A stretch of DNA of 64,000 nt from Reyranella sp. Its GTDB lineage: Bacteria > Pseudomonadota > Alphaproteobacteria > Reyranellales > Reyranellaceae. A program made the position numbers and the translations under genes. This document shows, in pieces, positions 58,240-64,000 of the stretch; the first letter of the stretch is position 1, and every line of letters begins with the position of its first letter. Below the pieces are notes generated by a model. The model saw only the letters and a program-made list of their open reading frames with translations, was not told the origin of the DNA and searched no databases. The DNA lies in the NCBI GenBank assembly GCA_019750135.1, contig JAIEOV010000025.1:37052-101051 (forward strand). The letters run 5' to 3'.

Positions 58240-60219
58240 TCAGTCGGAATCCATCGAAACCATGCCCGCCGACTCGGAGCCGTGGACGGAAGCGGACTGG
58301 TGAACCTTCGAACTCCCGCCATCCGAAAACGTAGCGAAAGGATCATCATCGCCTTCGAGACGCCGGTTGCTGTCGCTGTCAATCCAGGTGCGGTACCACA
58401 TCTCGAGGCAAAGCAATGACCAGAGCCTCGTGCCGTGCTCCATTGCCCCGCTACGATGCGACGTCAGCATCTCCTTGATGAAGTCGGCGCGGATGATCCC
58501 GCGGTCGAGGAACCGGTCGCCGAGGAGGATCTCGTCGGTTTGGCTGCGGATCTCGTCCTTCATGAACTTCGCGACGGGGACCCGGAAGCCGACCTTCGTC
58601 CGGTACATGCACTCGTGCGGCAGATGCGGTTCCAGGGCCGACTTGAGGAGCGCCTTGCCCTCGCGTCCCCAGATCTTCCGATCGGGCGGAATCGTCGCCA
58701 CCCACTCGGCCAGCTCGTGGTTGAGAAACGGTGCACGGGTTTCCAGGCCATGGGCCATGGCGGCGATGTCCACCTTGATCAGCAGGTCGTCCGGCAGGTA
58801 GGTCGCCTGGTCGAAACGAGCCGCCGCTTCTTCCGGCATCACCCCTTCGGCGAAATAGGGCAGCAGCCGCTCATACGAGCAGTGGCCAAGATAGGGCAGC
58901 ATCGCGTCGCCGTAGCCGACGACTTTCTGGGCTTCGCGATAGCGTTCCAGCAGGAAGCCATAGGCGTCGGTGCCCGCCACCCGCGCCTCGATGCCTCGCG
59001 GCGGCGCCATGTACAGGCCTTCCAGTATCCGCGTGCCCCGCGGCGGGTTACTGCGCCGCATGTCGCCGTAGGCGAAGTATCTGGCGTAGCCAAGAAGCGT
59101 CTCGTCGGCGCCGTCACCGGTCAGCGCGACCGTGACCGAGCGGCGGGTCTCGCGCGACAAGGCGTAGGTGACGAGAGCAGACGAGTCGGAAAACGGCTCG
59201 CCGTAGTGCCAGGCGAGATCGCCCATACTGCGGAGAAGATTGCTGTCGAAGGTGAAGACCCGGTGGTCCGTGCCGTAGCGCTCGGCAACCATTGTCGCAT
59301 AGCGCGTTTCATCGTAGTCGCCGAAGCCAAAGCCGGAAGAGAAGGTCTTGATGCCCGCGCCATGCGATGCCGACATCATGGCAACGACCGCGCTGGAATC
59401 GACGCCACCGGACAGGAATGCGCCGAGGGGAACATCCGAGACGAGGCAGCTGCGAACCGCGTGACGCAGGCGCTCGATCAGTTCCTGCTTAAGATCTTCG
59501 TCCGACCCGCTCACCGGACGGTCGCCGGGCAGCGGCATCTGCCAATATCGCTCGATCACCGGCTTCTTGCCCGGGTCGTATACCAGGAAATGCGCCGGCT
59601 GCAGACGGCCGATGCCTTCGAATGCCGTCCCCGGCCCCATGGTGAAGCCGAAGGTCAGATAGTCGTGCAGTGCCGCCATGTCCGGCCGACGCGGCATGTT
59701 CGGCCAGGTCAGGAGCGCCTTGATCTCGGAGCCGAAGACCATCGCGTCGGGACGATCCGCATAGTAGAGCGGCTTCTCGCCGAAGCGATCCCGCGCCAGC
59801 ACCAGACGGTGCCTTTGGGAATCCCAGATCGCTATCGCGAACATCCCGACCAGCTTCGAGAAAAGATCGGTGCCCCACTTGCGATAGCCATTGACCAGAA
59901 CTTCGGTGTCGCTGCGGTTCTGGAACTGATAGCCGTCGGCCTTCAGTTCAGCGCGGAGATCCATGAAATTGTAGATCTCGCCGTTGAACACGATGTGGAC
60001 GGTGTGCGTCACGTCATGCATCGGCTGAGAGGCGGCATTGGTGGTGTCGATGATGGCCAGTCGCGTGTGGGCAAGCGCGACATGGCTATCGGCCCAGACG
60101 CCGTAACCGTCCGGGCCGCGATGATGCAAGATCGCAGCCATCGCCGTCGCCCGGCGACGCAATTCCCCGACCGGGACGCTCCCCGGCTCCTTCAGCAATG
60201 CGCCAGCAAGACCGCACAT
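58240..60219 (-). CDS. asnB: Asparagine synthetase (glutamine-hydrolysing), AsnB family
   Basis: A 659-residue enzyme. The N-terminal glutaminase has the catalytic Cys2 (MCGLAGAL) and HRGPDGYG; the synthetase domain has the PP-loop LSGGVDSSAVVAMM near 265 and FDQATYLPDDLLIKVDIAAMAHGLETRAPFL. It makes asparagine from aspartate or transfers an amide to another acid; surface-polysaccharide loci often carry such AsnB-type proteins to amidate sugar acids, so a role in the glycan pathway is plausible. Its length and C-terminal tail (about 60 residues of Ser/Asp-rich sequence) exceed the standard enzyme. Confidence 0.93.
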   Translation of the reverse strand: MCGLAGALLKEPGSVPVGELRRRATAMAAILHHRGPDGYGVWADSHVALAHTRLAIIDTTNAASQPMHDVTHTVHIVFNGEIYNFMDLRAELKADGYQFQNRSDTEVLVNGYRKWGTDLFSKLVGMFAIAIWDSQRHRLVLARDRFGEKPLYYADRPDAMVFGSEIKALLTWPNMPRRPDMAALHDYLTFGFTMGPGTAFEGIGRLQPAHFLVYDPGKKPVIERYWQMPLPGDRPVSGSDEDLKQELIERLRHAVRSCLVSDVPLGAFLSGGVDSSAVVAMMSASHGAGIKTFSSGFGFGDYDETRYATMVAERYGTDHRVFTFDSNLLRSMGDLAWHYGEPFSDSSALVTYALSRETRRSVTVALTGDGADETLLGYARYFAYGDMRRSNPPRGTRILEGLYMAPPRGIEARVAGTDAYGFLLERYREAQKVVGYGDAMLPYLGHCSYERLLPYFAEGVMPEEAAARFDQATYLPDDLLIKVDIAAMAHGLETRAPFLNHELAEWVATIPPDRKIWGREGKALLKSALEPHLPHECMYRTKVGFRVPVAKFMKDEIRSQTDEILLGDRFLDRGIIRADFIKEMLTSHRSGAMEHGTRLWSLLCLEMWYRTWIDSDSNRRLEGDDDPFATFSDGGSSKVHQSASVHGSESAGMVSMDSD

Positions 60220-60271
60220 GTGGTTGCGCCCTATTCCTGAGGGTTGATGCCGAGACGGATGCAGCGAGCGC

Positions 60272-63200
60272 TCATGCGCTCACCGCGATAACAGGTATTC
60301 CATAGACTTCCAGATTGCGGCGCAGCATCGTCTCGATGCCGAAGCGCTCGCGCACGAAACGCGGTGCCCGCGCCGTCGCCACCTGTCGCCATTCCGTGTC
60401 GGAAAGGCAGAACACGACGCGCTCCGCCAGGCTTTCGGCGTCGGCGTTGCGGATCGTCCAGCCGGTCACCCCCTGTTCCACGACTTCGCTCATGCCGCCG
60501 ACATCGGGCGCGACCACCGGAATGCCGAGCGATTGTGCCTCCAGGAGGACGTTCGGTAGCCCCTCGTGGCGCGAGGTCAGCATCACCACGTCCATCATCT
60601 TGAACCAGGCGCCGATGTTGGATCGGGCGCCCGGCAGATGCAAACGATCCGCGATGCCGAGATTTGCCGCGTGGCTTCGCATCTCATCACGCATCGGCCC
60701 GTCGCCGCACACGACGAACTGCACGGCGTCATTGGCGCGCGCTACGGCTGCAGCAACGTCGAGCCACAAAAGCGGCCGCTTCTCCTCGCTCATCCGAAAG
60801 ACGCCCCCAAGGACCGGCACGTTCGGTGGAATTCCCAGTTCCGCCCGAGCCTGGGCAGTCTCATCGGAATTGGCGCTGCTGTCGAGCCGGTCGAAGTCGA
60901 TGCCGTTGTAGACGACCTCGACCCGGGCCGGCTCGAGGTCCAGCCATTCGGCATAGTCGTCGGCTCCGGCGCGCGAATTGTTGCTCATGATCACCGATGG
61001 GTGGTCGAGCACGGTCTGATAGGCGACCTTCATGAACCTTCTCAGACGGCGACGTGGATTGTCCGGCCGGACACTGCGGCAGCAGAGGATGATGCGCGGC
61101 ACACCGGCCAGCAACGCGGCCACCACCGCGGTGAGGTTGGTCGAGTCCTGCCAGGCATGAACGGCCTGCGGCCGCCGGCGGCGGAACTCTCGCAGCCAGA
61201 ATGCCATGGGCGCGACCATGTCAGGCGGAAAATGGCGAATTACGCCGGCAAAGGGAGCAACCTCAGGATCCTGGAGGTAGTCCTCAGTCGCCGCCGGATC
61301 GGGCACCACGATGTCCACTCCGGTGCCCTCCAGCACCGGCAGGAAGAAGTCGCGCCGCACGCGCGAGGCCAGCGAAATGCAGAAGAGCGACAGGTCGAGC
61401 TCGAAGGATGGGTTGCTCAGCCCACGCAGCATGTTGGCGAGCTGGCGCTCGGCGCCACCGGGCGCCAGCGTTGCGCTGATCGCGACGATGCTGCGCGGCT
61501 TGGGTTCGTAGGGGACGATGCTGTCGGCGAGCTGCCGCACATGGGCGAACAGACGCTCCGGGATCACGATCTCGCCGACGGTCCGCGGCCCGTGCCGGAG
61601 CGCCATATGATCGTAGCCGAGCTCGCGCAACGCCCGAGTCGTCTCGAACAGGCGCCGCGCCACCTCGATATCGGCCGCGGTGAGATCGCGGACGTTGCCT
61701 GGCGTGATGTCGCGGCTGTCAAGCAGATGGTGCAGCGCGCCGTCGAGGATGCCCTGCCGGAAATAGTAGAGCCCGAGCTGCGCGTGGAACGCGGCGTTGT
61801 CCGGCTGGGCGGCGATGGCCCGCTGGTAGTAGTCGATCGCCCGATCGTCGAATAACGCCGCCGCGCAGGCCCGCGCCAACACGACCCAAGCCTCGGGCGT
61901 GGCGCCCAGCGCCGCCTCTGCCTGGGCAACCGCGTCGAGGGCCTCGGCTTCCCGTTCCGCACCGGCGAGATAGAAGATCAGCTCGTGCCAGGCTTCAGCA
62001 TTCAGCGGCTCGAGCTCGCAGATCCTGCGGAAGTCGACGATCGCCGCATCCACCCGGCCCCTGGTGCGCGACAGCCGGCCGCGATAGCCCAAGGCCGCGA
62101 CATTGTCCGGGTCGAGCTGGAGGGCGCGATCGTAGTGCTTCTCGGCTTCGTCGAGTCGATCGAGGCGATCGAGCGACCTGCCCAAGCCGACGACCGCGTC
62201 GATGCGGTCAGGCGCCACAACCAGATGGTCGCGATAGACCTGCGCGGCCTTTTCCCATTGCTGGCGCGCGCCGTAGAAGCGCGCCAGATCGCCGAGCGCC
62301 GCCGTGCTGTGCGGATTGCGCTCGATGGCCCGGCGGTAGTCGCTCTCGGCTTCAGGCAGCCGGCCCATGCGCTCCAACAGACGACCGCGCTGCGCCAAAG
62401 GGAATACCGCTTCCGCATCGAGATCAGCGAGCTCCTGCCAGATCTCGAGAGAGCGCTCCCTGGTATCGCGCCGGCGCGCCAGAAGCTGGGCGAGACGCCG
62501 CAGAGCCTCGCGGCTTTGCGGGTCGATCCGCAAGATCGCCTGCAGCGCTTCCTCGGTTCCTGGATCGTTGCGGGCATGCAGGATCCGGGCGATTTGCAGT
62601 CGCGGCTCTATGGCGTCCGGCGTGAGCTCCGCCAATTTCAGCCACAACGCCATAGCCTCGTCGTGGCGGCGGTCAACGGAGCAAACACGCGCAAGCCCGG
62701 TCAGCGCCTCCACATTCGACGCAGCACGGGCAATCGCTTCGCGAAAGGCCTCTTCTGCCTCGGCATGAGACTTGGCGCGGGCGCGCAACCGACCAATGGC
62801 GAGCCAGGGCGCTGCCAACCCTGGATCGTGATCGGACCAGCGCTTGTACAGGCGCACCGCCTCCTCCGGCTGGCTGGTCGCAAGCATACGAGCAAGCGCG
62901 GGCAAGGCCTCCCCATGAACCGGATCTCGCTCGAGAACGGCGCGAAATTCCGCCTCGGCCTTCTCTGGCCGGTGCCGTCGGGCGTGAATGCGAGCCATCT
63001 GGAGACGGGGCGCAACCGAGGCGGGGTCGAGGTCGGCCAGTCTCGACCAGCACGCCAGCGCCCCCTCGGGGTTGCCGTTAAGCAGGATGCGGCCGAGCAG
63101 CGCCAACGCGGCTCGATGGTCGGGATTGCGAGCCAAGATTGCCTGTAGCTCTGCCCGCGCCGCGGCACCGTCCCCGGCCTGGTGGCAGGCCGATGCCAGC

Positions 63201-64000
63201 TCGAAACGAGCCTCCAACCGATCCGGAGCCATCTCGACAAGCCGGGTCCAGGCGCCACGCGCGGCAGTCCAGTTCCCCAGTCGTTTCTGGACCTGGCCAA
63301 GCGATTGCCAAACGTCCTGGTTGTCAGGCTCCAGGACTCCCAAGTCGGCAAAAGCACGCGCCGCTGCCGCAAGTTGCCCATCCTCCATGAGCGCCCGTGC
63401 CAGCAAGCGCTTAGGTTCGGACGACTGCGGCAGGAGGATATTCAGGCGAACCAGGACATCGATGGCGTCGGCCCATCTCCGTTGACGCAGGTACAAGCGC
63501 GACAGGCTGGAAAGAGCGCCAGTGTGGCCGCCAAAACGGTCTAGGATCTGCCGATAGAGAGGCTCGGCTTCATCAAGCCTGCCGTCGTTGTAGGCGGAGC
63601 GGGCCGCCTGAAGCAGCTGCTCGGTAGATTTTGGCTTGGGTGCGGCGTCCGGCAGCTCAGCATCCACGAGGGCAGCCGGCACCATCGGCTCCTCGGTCTG
63701 GCTACCCGCGAGCCCATCCGCCGCAGCCACAGCGAGGCGGCGCGCCAGCACCAGCGCTTTCGCCTGCTTCTGCAAATCGTGAGTGGCCTTGGGCTCACCG
63801 GGCGTCACTGCGGCGAGAAGCTGTTGCGCGCTGGCAAGCAAGGCTTTGCGCTGCTGCGGGCTGGGGATCGTCTCTTCGGCGGCTCCGCCGGCCTCCTCCC
63901 TGATCAGCCTTCGGGCACGCGCGAGGATCGCTTCGCGCTCCTGTGGGTCGAGGACCGGCTCCCCAGGCCCAACCTCCCCGGTGACCAGCCTTCGGGCACG
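60272..64000 (-). CDS. TPR-rich family 4 glycosyltransferase (5' end outside window)
   Basis: The frame is open to the window edge, so the gene starts beyond 64000; at least 1242 residues are visible. Near the N-terminus there are 27-residue repeats (ILARARRLIREEAG-type units). Then come about 20 TPR-like repeats (LLQAARSAYNDGRLDEAEPLYRQIL onward), and a C-terminal glycosyltransferase of the GT4 type with PGGAERQLANML, VEVVYNGIDFDRLD and SRHEGLPNVLLEAQSLGIPVV with the catalytic Glu. TPR-GT fusions of this kind are frequent in alphaproteobacterial glycan and flagellin-modification loci. It lies 52 bases from asnB, probably co-transcribed. Confidence 0.9.
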   Translation of the reverse strand, partial: RARRLVTGEVGPGEPVLDPQEREAILARARRLIREEAGGAAEETIPSPQQRKALLASAQQLLAAVTPGEPKATHDLQKQAKALVLARRLAVAAADGLAGSQTEEPMVPAALVDAELPDAAPKPKSTEQLLQAARSAYNDGRLDEAEPLYRQILDRFGGHTGALSSLSRLYLRQRRWADAIDVLVRLNILLPQSSEPKRLLARALMEDGQLAAAARAFADLGVLEPDNQDVWQSLGQVQKRLGNWTAARGAWTRLVEMAPDRLEARFELASACHQAGDGAAARAELQAILARNPDHRAALALLGRILLNGNPEGALACWSRLADLDPASVAPRLQMARIHARRHRPEKAEAEFRAVLERDPVHGEALPALARMLATSQPEEAVRLYKRWSDHDPGLAAPWLAIGRLRARAKSHAEAEEAFREAIARAASNVEALTGLARVCSVDRRHDEAMALWLKLAELTPDAIEPRLQIARILHARNDPGTEEALQAILRIDPQSREALRRLAQLLARRRDTRERSLEIWQELADLDAEAVFPLAQRGRLLERMGRLPEAESDYRRAIERNPHSTAALGDLARFYGARQQWEKAAQVYRDHLVVAPDRIDAVVGLGRSLDRLDRLDEAEKHYDRALQLDPDNVAALGYRGRLSRTRGRVDAAIVDFRRICELEPLNAEAWHELIFYLAGAEREAEALDAVAQAEAALGATPEAWVVLARACAAALFDDRAIDYYQRAIAAQPDNAAFHAQLGLYYFRQGILDGALHHLLDSRDITPGNVRDLTAADIEVARRLFETTRALRELGYDHMALRHGPRTVGEIVIPERLFAHVRQLADSIVPYEPKPRSIVAISATLAPGGAERQLANMLRGLSNPSFELDLSLFCISLASRVRRDFFLPVLEGTGVDIVVPDPAATEDYLQDPEVAPFAGVIRHFPPDMVAPMAFWLREFRRRRPQAVHAWQDSTNLTAVVAALLAGVPRIILCCRSVRPDNPRRRLRRFMKVAYQTVLDHPSVIMSNNSRAGADDYAEWLDLEPARVEVVYNGIDFDRLDSSANSDETAQARAELGIPPNVPVLGGVFRMSEEKRPLLWLDVAAAVARANDAVQFVVCGDGPMRDEMRSHAANLGIADRLHLPGARSNIGAWFKMMDVVMLTSRHEGLPNVLLEAQSLGIPVVAPDVGGMSEVVEQGVTGWTIRNADAESLAERVVFCLSDTEWRQVATARAPRFVRERFGIETMLRRNLEVYGIPVIAVSA

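Noticed and set aside
58435..60240. 601-codon plus-strand frame opposite asnB
   Set aside because: An antisense frame of a certain gene, with no domain and skewed composition.
1..64000. CRISPR array, rRNA operon or toxin-antitoxin module
   Set aside because: No regularly spaced repeats, no rRNA-like conserved stretches, and no small gene pair with toxin or antitoxin motifs were seen on reading both strands.

Overview
The window is high-GC bacterial DNA. Gene content and order suggest an alphaproteobacterium: guaB, an RsmB-type methyltransferase and guaA lie near one another, with rlmE and ppx/gppA overlapping next door. I cannot name a genus from sequence alone. There are no CRISPR arrays or rRNA genes. 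One tRNA gene, tRNA-Gln(CTG), is present.

Region 1 (1-13782) is chromosomal housekeeping DNA interrupted by small mobile elements. It holds the end of an alpha/beta hydrolase, a DUF302 protein, guaA, several small exported or membrane proteins, a GNAT acetyltransferase coupled to an RsmB-type RNA methyltransferase, an SGNH hydrolase, guaB, rlmE and ppx/gppA. REP-type palindromes (1021-1124, 8163-8190, 10188-10298) surround a RAYT transposase gene. An IS110-family element sits in what looks like one of the REPs. The guaB leader carries a promoter followed at once by two mutually exclusive hairpins, the second an intrinsic terminator, which looks like an attenuator.

Region 2 (about 14067-31052) is a compact prophage or phage-derived particle module, nearly all on the minus strand and apparently unbroken. 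From the regulator end it runs: S24-type repressor, divergent regulator, small and large terminase, portal, scaffold-like protein, SU10-type capsid, P22-like adaptor and gp10-like head-closure proteins, collar-domain tail proteins, a GH24 endolysin, and an overlapping Rz/Rz1 spanin pair. I see no integrase and no replication gene.

Region 3 (31310-64000) is a large accessory locus built from shuffled domains. A methyltransferase-like module of about 200 residues recurs at least eight times in seven genes. Some copies are alone, and others are fused to a DUF4407 membrane/coiled-coil region, a polysaccharide-deacetylase domain, a GSC-type SGNH/WcbI-like domain or a transglutaminase-like Cys-His-Asp domain. 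Among them are two activation modules, an NRPS-like adenylation enzyme with a carrier protein and a fatty-acyl-AMP ligase with a carrier protein. Also present are an HIBCH-like hydrolase, a pectate-lyase-like protein, an SGNH esterase, asparagine synthetase and a TPR-glycosyltransferase. My inference is a system that builds and decorates a surface glycan or glycoconjugate with acyl or aminoacyl groups. Several domains have lost catalytic residues and may act as scaffolds. This locus is the best candidate for an undescribed system in the window.
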